Assembly: GCF_923079645.1 (NCBI RefSeq)
Contig: NZ_CAKLPY010000002.1
Span: 310,001-374,000, forward strand
Source of the DNA: Emticicia aquatica
Lineage (GTDB): Bacteria; Bacteroidota; Bacteroidia; Cytophagales; Spirosomataceae
Length of the DNA stretch: 64,000 nucleotides
Reading direction: 5' to 3'
In this document: positions 33,158 to 42,696 of the stretch, one piece after another
How the letters are laid out: every line of letters begins with the position of its first letter
How positions within the stretch are numbered: position 1 is the stretch's first letter
Program-made: the position numbers and the translations under genes
Notes under the pieces: generated by a model
What the model was told of the DNA's origin: nothing
Seen by the model: the letters and a program-made list of their open reading frames with translations, nothing else
The model's database searches: none

Positions 33158-34111
33158 ATGAAAAAAAACGTTCTTCTTTTAGAAACCATTGCCGACGAAG
33201 CTTATCAGCTTTTAGCTGAATCCCAAAATATTCAGATTTTTACTGCTTATGGCGAACAATCTTTAACAGACATTTTATCCGAAAATTCAATTGATGCGGT
33301 TATTACGCGTGGAAAAGGGCAAGTAAATCTACAATTGATGGATGCTTGTCCTGATTTAAAAGTAGCTGCTCGTTGCGGAGTTGGACTTGACAACCTTAAC
33401 GTAAAGGAAGCAACAGCTCGTAAAATAAAGGTCGTTAATGCACCAGGTTCAAATGCATCAACGATTGCTGAACATACAATTTCGTTGATATTAATGCTTC
33501 AACGAAACCTTTATAATGCCATCAATGAAGTAAAATCTAGTAATTGGAATTGGCGAAATCAATATGAAGGTGATGAAATTAACGGAAAAACTTTAGGAAT
33601 TTTAGGTTTAGGAAATATCGGTAAAAAAGTGGCTAAAATAGCTGACGCTTTTGGTATGAAAGTAGTTTACTGGAATCGTAGCAAAGTTGAGTCTCCTTAC
33701 GAGTTTTTGACTTTTGAAGAAGTGCTTCGTCAATCAGATATTATCAGTATTCACCTGCCTTTGGTTACCGAAACTAAACAACTGATTGACAAAAAAGCTT
33801 TGGCATTGATGAAACCAAACGCTATTTTAATCAATACAGCAAGAGCAATAATTGTTGACCAAGATGCTCTACTCGAAGCCTTAAATAATAAAACAATCGC
33901 AGGCTATGGGGCCGATGTTCCAATGGCAACTCCACCAAGTGCCAATGACCCATTAATGATCCATCCCAATACCCTTATTACTCCACACGTAGGTAGTCTA
34001 ACAACCACAACTTATACCAATATGTGTGTTTCAACGGTCAAAAATGTATTAGCTATTCTGAACGAACAACAACCACAAATGGAAAGCATTTTTAATCGAA
34101 ATGAACTTTAG
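33158..34111 (+). CDS. D-2-hydroxyacid dehydrogenase (phosphoglycerate dehydrogenase-like)
   Basis: Start set at 33158 (MKKNVLLLE), preceded by ATTCAAT at 33147-33153; the in-frame upstream start at 33140 lies in the hairpin stem. 317 residues. NAD-binding Rossmann motif GILGLGNIGKKVAKIADAFG, substrate-loop Arg in INTARAIIVDQDALLEAL, Glu in the same helix-strand region, and catalytic His in ITPHVGS. Reduces 2-keto acids or oxidises D-2-hydroxyacids in the cytoplasm. It closes the ROK-led sugar run and could reduce the product of the dehydratase branch. Confidence 0.9.
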   Translation: MKKNVLLLETIADEAYQLLAESQNIQIFTAYGEQSLTDILSENSIDAVITRGKGQVNLQLMDACPDLKVAARCGVGLDNLNVKEATARKIKVVNAPGSNASTIAEHTISLILMLQRNLYNAINEVKSSNWNWRNQYEGDEINGKTLGILGLGNIGKKVAKIADAFGMKVVYWNRSKVESPYEFLTFEEVLRQSDIISIHLPLVTETKQLIDKKALALMKPNAILINTARAIIVDQDALLEALNNKTIAGYGADVPMATPPSANDPLMIHPNTLITPHVGSLTTTTYTNMCVSTVKNVLAILNEQQPQMESIFNRNEL

Positions 34112-34332
34112 AGAATGATAGTATAAAATAAAATCAAGTTTAAATACATTATTTTGACTTGTAAAATCTTGATTTATTGGGCATCCTGTCTCGGTTTTTA
34201 TACATTTTGACTACATTCCCACCAAAAAAGATAAAAAAACATCATTTTTATAATAGTTATTGGTTAAGTTTAATAGAACGATATTCCAACTTTTAATATT
34301 TGTGGTAAAAATTCAGTTTTAAAAACCACATT

Positions 34333-34371
34333 CATATTGTTTATCAATTTCTATGAAAGAAATAAACAATA
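34333..34371. promoter_or_regulatory. Inverted repeat ATATTGTTTAT-N17-ATAAACAATAT
   Basis: Perfect 11-bp arms (34333-34343, 34361-34371). About 113 nt before the start at 34484. Candidate binding site; the regulator is unknown. AT-rich, so some risk of chance. Confidence 0.4.
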
Positions 34372-34457
34372 TTTGTTAAGTTAAAACGCCTGCTTAATAT
34401 AACATTACGGTCATATTTTTAAAGGCATTTACTAACAAAAATTACCCATTAGCCTTC

Positions 34458-34465
34458 ATTCAACC
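34458..34465 (+). promoter_or_regulatory. ATTCAACC leader element
   Basis: Exact copy 18 nt before the ATG at 34484. Confidence 0.5.
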
Positions 34466-34483
34466 TAATCAATTTAAACAAAA

Positions 34484-37138
34484 ATGAAATTTCAATCTAA
34501 AACTATTCAACTAATTACTGCGGTAACTGGGCTGTTACTTGTTGGAGCATCCTACACACAATTAAAACAGTCGCCTCTGGCTGAAAACCCTAAAATTGAT
34601 AAACTCAAACTTCAAGAAGGCTTCAAAGCCGAACACCTTTATAGCCCTTCCGAAAATGGACAAGGCTCATGGGTTTCGATGACTTTTGATAACAAAGGAC
34701 GAATGATTACATCAGACCAATATGGTTTTTTGTATCGTTTAAAAATTCCAGCAATTAACTCAGGTTCGACCAAACCCATCATCGAAAAACTCAAGATTGG
34801 AAATGATACAACAGCAATTGGAGCAGCTCAAGGTTTACTTTATGCCTTCAATAGTCTATATATCGTAGTTAATAATTATCCAAGCAAAACGTTGCCTAAA
34901 ACCAGTGGTTTATACCGTTTGCAAGATACCGACGGTGACGACCAATTTGACAAACTTACCCTATTAAAAGAGCTAAAAGGAGATGGCGAACACGGCCCAC
35001 ACAGTGTTATTTTATCACCCGATAAAAAATCTATTTATGTTGTTGCAGGAAATTTCACAACTCCACCAGCAATGGATGCTTATCGCCTGCCAAATGTTGG
35101 TCAAAATGATAATTTATTGCCTTTGATCAAAGACCCACGTGGACATGATGATTATCCGAAAGTACCTGCAGGATGGGTCGCAAATGTAGATTCTACTGGA
35201 AAACGCTGGGAAATGGTTGCTGCTGGGTTCAGAAATCCGTTTGATATTACTTTCAATGAAGCAGGCGATTTGTTTACCTACGACTCAGACATGGAATGGG
35301 ATTTTGGTTTGCCTTGGTATCGTCCAACTCGAATTTGCCACGTAACAAGTGGTGGCGAATTTGGCTGGCGAATCGGTACTGGAAAATGGTCGCCCACTTT
35401 TCCAGATAATCTTCCACCTGTGCTTAATATCGGACAAGGTTCGCCAACTAATTTACTTTATTTGAAAGACGCCAAATTTCCTGCTAAATATAAGCAAACA
35501 CTATTGGCATTCGACTGGAGTTTTGGGATTATTCACGCAGTTCATCTCAAACCTTCTGGCTCAACATACACTGCCGAACGAGAAGAATTTTTATCTGGAA
35601 TGCCCCTACCATTAACCGATGGTGCTATTGGCCCTGATGGTGCATTATATTTCCTAACGGGCGGACGTCGCTTAGAATCAGACCTTTATCGGGTTTATTA
35701 TAATGGTACAGAAAATACAAATGTTGCGGCTGCAACTGCCATTAACAAAGAAAATTTACTTCGTAGAAGTTTGGAGAAATTTCATGGTGAGCCAAATGCA
35801 GAAGCGATAAATGTTGCTTGGGCAAATCTTAATAATCCTGACCGTTTTGTTCGTTATGCCGCTCGTTTGGCGGTTGAACACCAGCCTGTTAGTGAATGGC
35901 AAGCCAAAGCATTAGCAGAAAAAGACCCAGTTATTTTGACCAATGCTATGATTGCATTAGTTAGACATTCAAAACCTGAACAGAAAAAAAATATTCTAAA
36001 ATCCTTATTATCAGTCAATTATAAATCACTTACAGAATCTCAACAATTAGATTTATTGCGAGCTTACGAATTGGTGTTTTTAAGAATGGGAAAACCCGAT
36101 GCTGCTACAAAAGCTAAAGTTGTGGCTCATCTTGACCCAAATTATCCTGCAAATACAAACGATTTAAACCGAGCATTGAGTAAAATTTTAGTTTATTTGG
36201 AAGCTCCTAATGCTTTAATTAAAACCTTGAATTTACTAGAAACAAAAGAAATTCCAGGCGAAATTGCAGGTGGACAAACAGCTACTTCATCGGCTGATTT
36301 GATTATGCGAAACCCACAATATGGTTTGGATATTGCCAAAATGCTCGAAAAAGTGCCACCAGCTCAACAAACTTATTATGCCACTGTTTTGAGCCAAGCC
36401 AAAACAAACTGGACTCCAGCCTTACACGAGCGTTATTTCAAATGGTTTAGAAGTGCGTTTAATTATCGTGGCGGATTGAGTTACATTGGCTTTATCGACA
36501 AAGCCCGTAAAATGGCTCTTAAAAATGTTCCTGCCAATAAAGTAGCCTATTACGATAAACTGTCAGGAGGCGAATTATTGACAAAATCGGGCATTGATAT
36601 TGCTGAAAGTGATTATCCGAAAGGCCCAGGCAAAGATTGGAAACTTGCAGAAACAACTAAACTTTTTGAAGCTGAATTAAGTAACAGAAACTTCAAACAA
36701 GGAAAATCTATGTATGCCGCAGTTACATGCAGTCGCTGCCACAGTATGCAAGGCGAAGGCGGAAATATTGGACCAGATTTAACTCAATTAGCTACTCGTT
36801 TTAGCAAAAAAGATATGCTTGAAGCAATCATTGACCCAAGCAAAACTATTTCTGACCAATATGCAGCAACGCAGTTTCAGCTCAAAAACGGTCAAAGTAT
36901 TGTCGGTCGATTAACCAATGAAGACCAAGACACTTATTTTGTTTCTCAAAACCCCTATTCGCCAGAAGTTTTGATAAAAATTCCTAAGAAAAATGTAGCT
37001 TCGAGCAAACTTTCAGCAGTTTCAACGATGCTTCCAGGGCTTATCAATTCGTTAAATGAAGAAGAATTAAAAGATTTGGTTGCTTATTTAATGGCTGGTG
37101 GCAAAGAGAATCATCCAATTTTTGAGGCAAAAAAATAG
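34484..37138 (+). CDS. Propeller plus cytochrome c protein (PVC-type haem-binding)
   Basis: 884 residues, signal peptide about 1-23. A propeller covers about 40-415 (FKAEHLYSPSENGQGSWVSM, GPHSVILSPDKKSIYVVAG, MVAAGFRNPFDITFNEAGD, MPLPLTDGAIGPDGALYFLTG). About 430-700 is helical and HEAT-like (PDRFVRYAARLAVEHQP). The C-terminal haem domain has C749-S-R-C752-H and MQGEGGNIGPDLTQLATRFS, closely like that of the protein at 18459-21860. Periplasmic; not a lipoprotein, since no lipobox Cys is seen. Probably another electron-transfer dehydrogenase of the same catabolic system. Substrate unknown. Confidence 0.85.
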   Translation: MKFQSKTIQLITAVTGLLLVGASYTQLKQSPLAENPKIDKLKLQEGFKAEHLYSPSENGQGSWVSMTFDNKGRMITSDQYGFLYRLKIPAINSGSTKPIIEKLKIGNDTTAIGAAQGLLYAFNSLYIVVNNYPSKTLPKTSGLYRLQDTDGDDQFDKLTLLKELKGDGEHGPHSVILSPDKKSIYVVAGNFTTPPAMDAYRLPNVGQNDNLLPLIKDPRGHDDYPKVPAGWVANVDSTGKRWEMVAAGFRNPFDITFNEAGDLFTYDSDMEWDFGLPWYRPTRICHVTSGGEFGWRIGTGKWSPTFPDNLPPVLNIGQGSPTNLLYLKDAKFPAKYKQTLLAFDWSFGIIHAVHLKPSGSTYTAEREEFLSGMPLPLTDGAIGPDGALYFLTGGRRLESDLYRVYYNGTENTNVAAATAINKENLLRRSLEKFHGEPNAEAINVAWANLNNPDRFVRYAARLAVEHQPVSEWQAKALAEKDPVILTNAMIALVRHSKPEQKKNILKSLLSVNYKSLTESQQLDLLRAYELVFLRMGKPDAATKAKVVAHLDPNYPANTNDLNRALSKILVYLEAPNALIKTLNLLETKEIPGEIAGGQTATSSADLIMRNPQYGLDIAKMLEKVPPAQQTYYATVLSQAKTNWTPALHERYFKWFRSAFNYRGGLSYIGFIDKARKMALKNVPANKVAYYDKLSGGELLTKSGIDIAESDYPKGPGKDWKLAETTKLFEAELSNRNFKQGKSMYAAVTCSRCHSMQGEGGNIGPDLTQLATRFSKKDMLEAIIDPSKTISDQYAATQFQLKNGQSIVGRLTNEDQDTYFVSQNPYSPEVLIKIPKKNVASSKLSAVSTMLPGLINSLNEEELKDLVAYLMAGGKENHPIFEAKK

Positions 37139-37243
37139 TAATAAATGGGTCTTAAAAAAATGACATCAAACCAAAATATTTATAATACTTTACAGGAAGG
37201 TATAACCAAACAATTTTATTAAATTTCCCGACTTAATTTAGAG

Positions 37244-37253
37244 AAAACGTTTT
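37244..37253. promoter_or_regulatory. AAAACGTTTT palindrome, LacI-operator-like
   Basis: The core AAAACGTTTT lies in a longer near-palindrome (AGAGAAAA ... TTTTCTCT, 37240-37259). A central CG flanked by A and T runs is typical of LacI-family operators. It is directly upstream of the leader element at 37265. No LacI-type gene is in the window. Confidence 0.35.
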
Positions 37254-37264
37254 TTCTCTTTGTT

Positions 37265-37272
37265 ATTCAACC
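37265..37272 (+). promoter_or_regulatory. ATTCAACC leader element
   Basis: Exact copy 16 nt before the ATG at 37289; a box-like TCTCTTTG ends 2 nt upstream. Confidence 0.5.
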
Positions 37273-37288
37273 AAAAACTAACAAAAAC

Positions 37289-38179
37289 ATGAATACGAAT
37301 TCATCTCGTCGTTCGGCACTAAAAAATATTTTAGGCGGTGCGGCTATCGTTTCAGCCCCAATTACTTTCAGCGAAGCCTTTGCTGCCAACCAAAAAGTAC
37401 TCGGAGCTGAACTAAACGGCAAAATCAATCATTCTGCTTGCCGTTGGTGTTACAACAAAATTCCTTTAGAAGAGCTTTGTCAAGAAGCTGTAAAGATGGG
37501 TATTAAATCAATTGAACTTCAAGGTCCAGACGAATGGCCTATTTTGAAAAAATACGGTTTAACTTGTGCAATGCCTTGGGGAGCTGGCAAAGGAATCAAC
37601 GATGGTTTTAATGATTTGAAATTGCACGATGAACTCGTGGCAAGTTACGAAGATATTTTTCCAAAATTAAAAGCTGCTGGTTTAGACAAAGTTATTTGTT
37701 TTTCAGGAAATAGAAGAGGAATGTCTGATGAGCAAGGTCTTGAAAATTGTGCCATTGGCTTAAAAAGATTGATGCCTTCAGCAGAAAAATATGGTATAAC
37801 CATGACAATGGAATTGCTCAATAGCAAGGTAAATCACCCTGATTATATGTGTGACCTAACGAAATGGGGCGTTGCTTTATGCGATAAAGTAGGTTCTGAT
37901 AAATTCAAACTGCTTTATGATATTTACCACATGCAAATCATGGAAGGAGACGTAATTGCAACAATTAAAAAGTATAATAAGTATTTCTCACATTATCATA
38001 CTGGTGGCGTTCCTGGCCGTAACGAAATTGACGATACGCAAGAACTCAATTATCCAGCCATTATGAGAGCAATCGTTGAAACTGGATATAAAGGTTTTGT
38101 TGGTCAAGAATTTATACCAAAACGCCCTGATGCCATTGCTTCACTAAAACAAGGCGTTACGATTTGTGATATTGCTTAA
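37289..38179 (+). CDS. Exported TIM-barrel protein, hydroxypyruvate isomerase-like
   Basis: 296 residues. RR-type signal (SRRSALKNILGGAAIVSAP). Barrel motifs: NHSACRWCYNKIPLEELCQE, GIKSIELQGPDEW, GITMTMELLNSKVNHPDYM (metal Glu), FKLLYDIYHMQIMEGD (Asp/His), YFSHYHTGGVPGRNEIDD (His) and GFVGQEFIPKRP (Glu). This is the hydroxypyruvate-isomerase/OtnI-like branch, but exported forms in Bacteroidota have no proven substrate. Follows a cytochrome gene, as the other exported barrel (17291) does. It may act on an oxidised sugar. Confidence 0.87.
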   Translation: MNTNSSRRSALKNILGGAAIVSAPITFSEAFAANQKVLGAELNGKINHSACRWCYNKIPLEELCQEAVKMGIKSIELQGPDEWPILKKYGLTCAMPWGAGKGINDGFNDLKLHDELVASYEDIFPKLKAAGLDKVICFSGNRRGMSDEQGLENCAIGLKRLMPSAEKYGITMTMELLNSKVNHPDYMCDLTKWGVALCDKVGSDKFKLLYDIYHMQIMEGDVIATIKKYNKYFSHYHTGGVPGRNEIDDTQELNYPAIMRAIVETGYKGFVGQEFIPKRPDAIASLKQGVTICDIA

Positions 38180-38193
38180 AAATATCTTCTACA

Positions 38194-38225
38194 AAAAAAG
38201 GTTAATCAAATGATTAACCTTTTTT
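38194..38225. terminator. Bidirectional terminator
   Basis: Perfect 15-bp arms (38194-38208, 38211-38225) with A6 and T6 flanks, loop of 2, between converging genes (38179 and 38237). Confidence 0.93.
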
Positions 38226-38236
38226 CTTCTAAAACG

Positions 38237-39346
38237 CTAAATCTTGGTAAACTTTATTTTCAAAGTTTTCTCGATTTGATTAATCATTTTCAAATCATCT
38301 TTTGTCACAAAACTGATTGAAATTCCTCGTTTTCCTGCACGAGCCGTACGACCACTTCGATGGGTATAATATTCCATTTGGTCGGGCAATTGATAATGTG
38401 CCACATAAGCCAAACCCTCCACATCAATTCCTCTTGCTGCAATATCTGTTGCCACCAAAATCTGTAATTTTTTATTTTTAAAAGCACGCATAACTTTGTC
38501 ACGGTCACGCTGTTCTAAATCTCCATGAATGGCATCAACGGCAAATTTCTTTGCTTCGAGTTTTCTTGTAACTACTTGAGCATCAGCTTTTGTTCGACAA
38601 AAAACAATTCCTCTTGCCGCACCTTGCGATTGAAGAAATTGCACTAAATAGTCAAATTTTTGAGTAATTTCACAAATAAAAAACTGGTGTTCAATCAACC
38701 CATTCACCACCTCAGTTTTGCTGACTTGAATGGTTTGTAAATCAGGCGACATATATTTTAGAATCAGCCTCTGTAACTCATCAGGGAGCGTTGCCGAGAA
38801 AAGCCAAGTATTACTATTTTTATGGATTTTGCCCAAAATTGTATCCAAATCATCTTTAAAACCCATGCTCAACATTTCATCAGCTTCGTCTAAAACAATG
38901 GTTTTTACGTGCGTCAAATCAATGGCTTCTTTTTGCAATAAATCAATCAAACGTCCTGGCGTTGCTACCACAATTTGCGTGGGGCGTTGCAAATTTCTAA
39001 TCTGAATATCAATGCGTTCGCCACCAAAAACAGCTTCTACAAAAACCTTTTCAGTGTGTTTTGTTAGCTTAAATAATTGTTTAGCAATTTGTTGACAAAG
39101 CTCTCTCGTTGGCGATAAAATCAAAGCTTGAATTTGATTATCATTCGGTTTGATTTTTTGTAATAAAGGTATGCCGAAAGCAATCGTTTTTCCAGTACCT
39201 GTTTGTGCTTGTCCGATAAAATCAGACGTATTTTTAAGCAAAAACGGAATTGCTTTTTCTTGAATTTCGGTTGGTTTCGTAATTTTCATTTCGGTCAAAG
39301 CCTTCACTAAATTTTCCGAAACGCCGAGTTGTTTAAATGTTTCCAA
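38237..39346 (-). CDS. DEAD-box ATP-dependent RNA helicase
   Basis: About 369 residues if translation starts at TTG 39346 (then ETFKQLGVSENLV, the usual N-terminus of bacterial DEAD-box proteins). An in-frame ATG at 39469 adds 41 residues that do not look like helicase, and a TACCTTTG -7 box at 39379-39372 lies inside that extension, so I prefer the TTG. All motifs are present: Q motif (KPTEIQEKAIP), I AQTGTGKT, Ia SPTRELCQQ, Ib TPGRL, II DEAD, III SAT, IV GIVFCRT, V VATDIAARGIDV, VI HRSGRTARAG. Short C-terminus without a long basic tail. Acts in RNA unwinding (ribosome assembly or mRNA decay). Confidence 0.9.
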   Translation of the reverse strand: METFKQLGVSENLVKALTEMKITKPTEIQEKAIPFLLKNTSDFIGQAQTGTGKTIAFGIPLLQKIKPNDNQIQALILSPTRELCQQIAKQLFKLTKHTEKVFVEAVFGGERIDIQIRNLQRPTQIVVATPGRLIDLLQKEAIDLTHVKTIVLDEADEMLSMGFKDDLDTILGKIHKNSNTWLFSATLPDELQRLILKYMSPDLQTIQVSKTEVVNGLIEHQFFICEITQKFDYLVQFLQSQGAARGIVFCRTKADAQVVTRKLEAKKFAVDAIHGDLEQRDRDKVMRAFKNKKLQILVATDIAARGIDVEGLAYVAHYQLPDQMEYYTHRSGRTARAGKRGISISFVTKDDLKMINQIEKTLKIKFTKI

Positions 39347-39371
39347 AACTATTCTTGTATTATTTGAAACA

Positions 39372-39379
39372 CAAAGGTA
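39372..39379 (-). promoter_or_regulatory. -7 box TACCTTTG of the DEAD-box helicase
   Basis: Exact TAnnTTTG on the minus strand; transcription would begin near 39365, about 19 nt before the TTG at 39346. No good -33 TTTG is seen at 19-22 nt. Confidence 0.5.
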
Positions 39380-39482
39380 CGGAATAATATGCAATGATGT
39401 GTTTTTACGCAAAACGTTGGCTTTTTGCCTTGTAAACGCTAAATTTACCAAGCCTTCAACTTCTATCAACCAATAATGTACT

Positions 39483-41684
39483 ATGAAAACCTTTTTTCTT
39501 TATTTTTTTTCTTTAAATATCATTTTTGCTCAAAGCATAAAAATCTCTCAACTACCTATTTATCAAGAAATTAATCAAAAAGAAGATAAATCATCACCAG
39601 ATTGGCTCATTACTAAAAACAATTTTTTTGCTGATATTTATCAAACCAACGGTGGAAAAGACATCGTTATGTCAAATGGTTTATTGAAACGTCAAATACA
39701 TTTATCTCCCAACGCCGCAACTGTTGATTTTAAAAATCTACGAACCAACGAACAGTTTGTAAGGTCGATTAGACCAGAAGCTCGTATCGTTTTGAATGGA
39801 AAAACTTATAACATTGGCGGATTATATGGACAAAAAGAACACGCTTATTTATTGACGGAATGGATAGACAAACTTCAAGCAAACGACATTGATTTTCAAT
39901 ATAAATCCCTCAAAATCAATACTTTAACTCCTCACGTAAATTTCAAAAGTAATAATTGGGCATCAAATACGCAAAATCCAAAAGGCATAGAATTAGAGCT
40001 TATTTTTGAATCAAGTTTACCAGAATTAAAAGGAGTTTTAGTTGCGATTCATTACGAAGTTTTTGACAATATCCCTACGATTTGCAAATGGGTCAGTGTT
40101 GAAAACAATAGCGATAAATCATTGAAAATCAACCAATTAGTCAATGAAATTTTGGCAACTCCTGAAGAAGAATCGGCTGTTGTGGGAAGTCCAGAGCAAA
40201 TGAAAAAACCTCAACGTATTTATATCGAAAACAACTACGCATTCAACAATGCCATGCGTTATGAATTGTCCGACCAAGCTACTCATTGGAAGGTCGATTC
40301 GAGTTATACTTCGCAGGTCAATTATAATTATCAAACCCCTTGTGTACTGGAAGTTTACCCTAGTTTTGGGATTGGTTTTGAACTATTACCAAAGCAATCA
40401 TACAAGTCGATTCGCAGTTATGAGTTGTTGTTGGACTCTTACGACCGAGAACGAAATGGACTTGCTCGGCGACGAATGTATGCCACACTTTTTCCATATA
40501 CGACTCAAAATCCGATTTTCATGCACCTCGTAAGTACTGACCCTGTGAAAGTAAAAGCAACTATTGACCAATGTGCCGAAACAGGATACGAAATGGTAAT
40601 TTTGAGTTTTGGGAGTGGTTTAAACATGGAAGATGCAAGTTCATCAAACATTCAAAAATATAAAGAATTGGCAGATTATGCCCATAGTAAAGGCATCAAA
40701 TTGGGCGGATATTCGCTTTTCAGTAGCCGTAGAATTGATGATGAAAACGATGTAATTGACCCAAAAACTGGCCTGCCCGATAAAGGTGCTTTTTTCGGAA
40801 ATGCTCCCTGTTTAGCCAGTCGTTGGGGCATTGAATATTTGCAAAACCTACGAAAATTTATTTCAGAAACAGGTTTTGACTTACTTGAACACGATGGTCC
40901 ATATCCAGGAGATGTGTGTGCTTCAACTACGCATCCTGGTCATAAAGGTTTGGAAGACTCACAGTGGCAGCAAATGGAAATGCAAAAAGGTTTTTATCGT
41001 TGGCTCAATGAGCGTGGAGTTTATATTAATGCTCCAGATTGGTATTTTTTGGATGGTTCGCACAAAATTGGTTTAGGGTATCGTGAAGTTAACTTTTCAC
41101 TTTCTCGTGAACAGCAAAAAATATTAAATCGGCAAAATATTTTTGATGGTACTTGGGAAAAAACACCTTCGATGAGCTGGGGTTTTGTACCATTGACAAA
41201 ATATCAAGGTGGTGGAGCAGAAGCTGTTTTAGAGCCTTTGAGCGAACATTTGAAAGATTATGAACAACTAATGGTGCAATATTATGGTGCTGGTGTACAA
41301 GCTTGCTATCGAGGTCCACGTCTCTATGACACCGAAGAAACCAAACAAATCGTCAAAAAAACGATTGATTGGTATAAAAAATATCGACAAATTCTAAACT
41401 CTGATATTGTTCACCTTCGCCGACCAGATGGGAGAGATTGGGATGGAATCATGCACGTAAATCCAAATCTAAAAGAAAAAGGCTTTGTGATACTCTACAA
41501 TCCATTAAAAGAAGTCATTACTCGAAAAATAAGTTTACCACTTTATTACACAGGACTTTCCGATAAGGTTTTGATTCGTGAAAAAGAAGGCAAAAGCAAA
41601 AGTTATGTACTTAACCGAACTTATGAGGCGGAAATTGAGGTAAAAATTCCAGCAGAAGGATTCTCATGGTTGGTTTTGGAATAA
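39483..41684 (+). CDS. Exported alpha-galactosidase-like (GH-D clan-type) TIM-barrel protein
   Basis: 733 residues with a signal peptide (about 1-17, ending IIFAQ). A beta-rich N-terminal domain (about 40-350) is followed by a TIM barrel (ETGYEMVILSFGSGLNMED, YAHSKGIKLGGYSLFSS, FISETGFDLLEHDGPYPGD) and a C-terminal beta domain. The layout and Asp in LLEHDGPYPGD resemble GH36/GH27 alpha-galactosidases, but the usual KWD nucleophile motif is not seen, so this is a distant relative and activity is uncertain. It heads a three-gene unit with a kinase-like protein and an ADP-ribosylglycohydrolase. Confidence 0.65.
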   Translation: MKTFFLYFFSLNIIFAQSIKISQLPIYQEINQKEDKSSPDWLITKNNFFADIYQTNGGKDIVMSNGLLKRQIHLSPNAATVDFKNLRTNEQFVRSIRPEARIVLNGKTYNIGGLYGQKEHAYLLTEWIDKLQANDIDFQYKSLKINTLTPHVNFKSNNWASNTQNPKGIELELIFESSLPELKGVLVAIHYEVFDNIPTICKWVSVENNSDKSLKINQLVNEILATPEEESAVVGSPEQMKKPQRIYIENNYAFNNAMRYELSDQATHWKVDSSYTSQVNYNYQTPCVLEVYPSFGIGFELLPKQSYKSIRSYELLLDSYDRERNGLARRRMYATLFPYTTQNPIFMHLVSTDPVKVKATIDQCAETGYEMVILSFGSGLNMEDASSSNIQKYKELADYAHSKGIKLGGYSLFSSRRIDDENDVIDPKTGLPDKGAFFGNAPCLASRWGIEYLQNLRKFISETGFDLLEHDGPYPGDVCASTTHPGHKGLEDSQWQQMEMQKGFYRWLNERGVYINAPDWYFLDGSHKIGLGYREVNFSLSREQQKILNRQNIFDGTWEKTPSMSWGFVPLTKYQGGGAEAVLEPLSEHLKDYEQLMVQYYGAGVQACYRGPRLYDTEETKQIVKKTIDWYKKYRQILNSDIVHLRRPDGRDWDGIMHVNPNLKEKGFVILYNPLKEVITRKISLPLYYTGLSDKVLIREKEGKSKSYVLNRTYEAEIEVKIPAEGFSWLVLE

Positions 41685-41721
41685 ATATTACATTTAAAAA
41701 TAAACATAACAATTGACCATA

Positions 41722-42696
41722 ATGGCACTTGAACTCAACGAAAATTTTGATTTGAATACCGAAAGTTTTTTTAGAAATGCGGGCTGGCTATCTCCTAATG
41801 AAACAATTATTTCTTATGAAAAGGCAGGCGAAGGAAACATGAATTTTGTATTTCGACTTACAACCAACGCAAGAAGTATAATTGTAAAGCAATCTCGTGC
41901 TTATGTGCAAAAATATCCTCAAATAGCTGCTCCAATCGAACGTATTTTTGTGGAAGATGCTTATTATCAACAAATTGCATCCAATCAAACAATGGCTTCG
42001 TTTAGTCCAAAAGTTTTGATAGTTGATAAAACCAATCATTTGATGCTCATGGAAGACCTCGGGAAAGGTTCAGACTATTCCTTTCTCTACAAACGAGATA
42101 TGGTAATTAACGAGGCTGATTTACTGCAATTTGTTACTTATCTAAATGCACTTCATGATATTGAACCTGTAAATTTTATTGATAATTCGGGCATGAAAAA
42201 CCTAAATGCGGAACATCTGTATAATTATCCTTTTTTGGTTGAAAATGGATTTAATTTGGAGTTGATTCAAGAAGGTTTACAAGTGTTAGCGAACCATTTC
42301 AAAACCAATGAAACCTTAAAAAAAGCTATTTCAGCTATCAATAAAAGATATTTATCCAACGGAAAATATTTGTTACATGGTGATTTTTACTTTGGTAGCT
42401 GGTTAAAAGTTGGTGACAAACCCAAAATTATTGATCCTGAATTTGCATTTTGTGGAGACCGTGAATTTGACTTAGGTGTAATGATTGCTCATCTAAAAAT
42501 GGCTCAACAACCTTCTGAATTAATCAACAAAGTATTAGAAAAGTACGCTCATTCGATAGACTCAAAACTATTAAATGCTTATATCGGTTGTGAAATTTTA
42601 CGCCGCATCATTGGTTTAGCACAATTGCCTTTAGAGTTGAATTTAGATGAAAAAGAATCACTGTGTTACGAAGCACAAAACTTAATTTTAGCATGA
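41722..42696 (+). CDS. APH-fold sugar kinase, methylthioribose kinase-like
   Basis: 324 residues from ATG 41722 (an in-frame TTG at 41713 is less likely). Kinase features: ATP loop GEGNMNFVFRL, Lys in SIIVKQSRAYVQKYP, catalytic HGDFYFGSWL and metal-binding IIDPEFAFCGDREFDLG. The VKQ-x-x-x-YV, HGD and IDPEFAF strings are those I know from 5-methylthioribose kinase (MtnK), though adjacent genes are not methionine salvage genes. Cytoplasmic. Its stop overlaps the next start (ATGA), a sign of coupled translation. A related ribose or sugar substrate is possible. Confidence 0.75.
   Translation: MALELNENFDLNTESFFRNAGWLSPNETIISYEKAGEGNMNFVFRLTTNARSIIVKQSRAYVQKYPQIAAPIERIFVEDAYYQQIASNQTMASFSPKVLIVDKTNHLMLMEDLGKGSDYSFLYKRDMVINEADLLQFVTYLNALHDIEPVNFIDNSGMKNLNAEHLYNYPFLVENGFNLELIQEGLQVLANHFKTNETLKKAISAINKRYLSNGKYLLHGDFYFGSWLKVGDKPKIIDPEFAFCGDREFDLGVMIAHLKMAQQPSELINKVLEKYAHSIDSKLLNAYIGCEILRRIIGLAQLPLELNLDEKESLCYEAQNLILA

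Larger units (their letters stand above)
34112..34483 (+). other. Intergenic region (372 bp) with palindrome and leader element
   Basis: Contains an 8-bp-arm weak inverted repeat after the upstream gene (34131-34138/34168-34175), the palindrome at 34333-34371 and the ATTCAACC copy at 34458-34465. No open frame worth naming. Its length and the palindrome point to separate regulation of the cytochrome gene at 34484. Confidence 0.6.
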
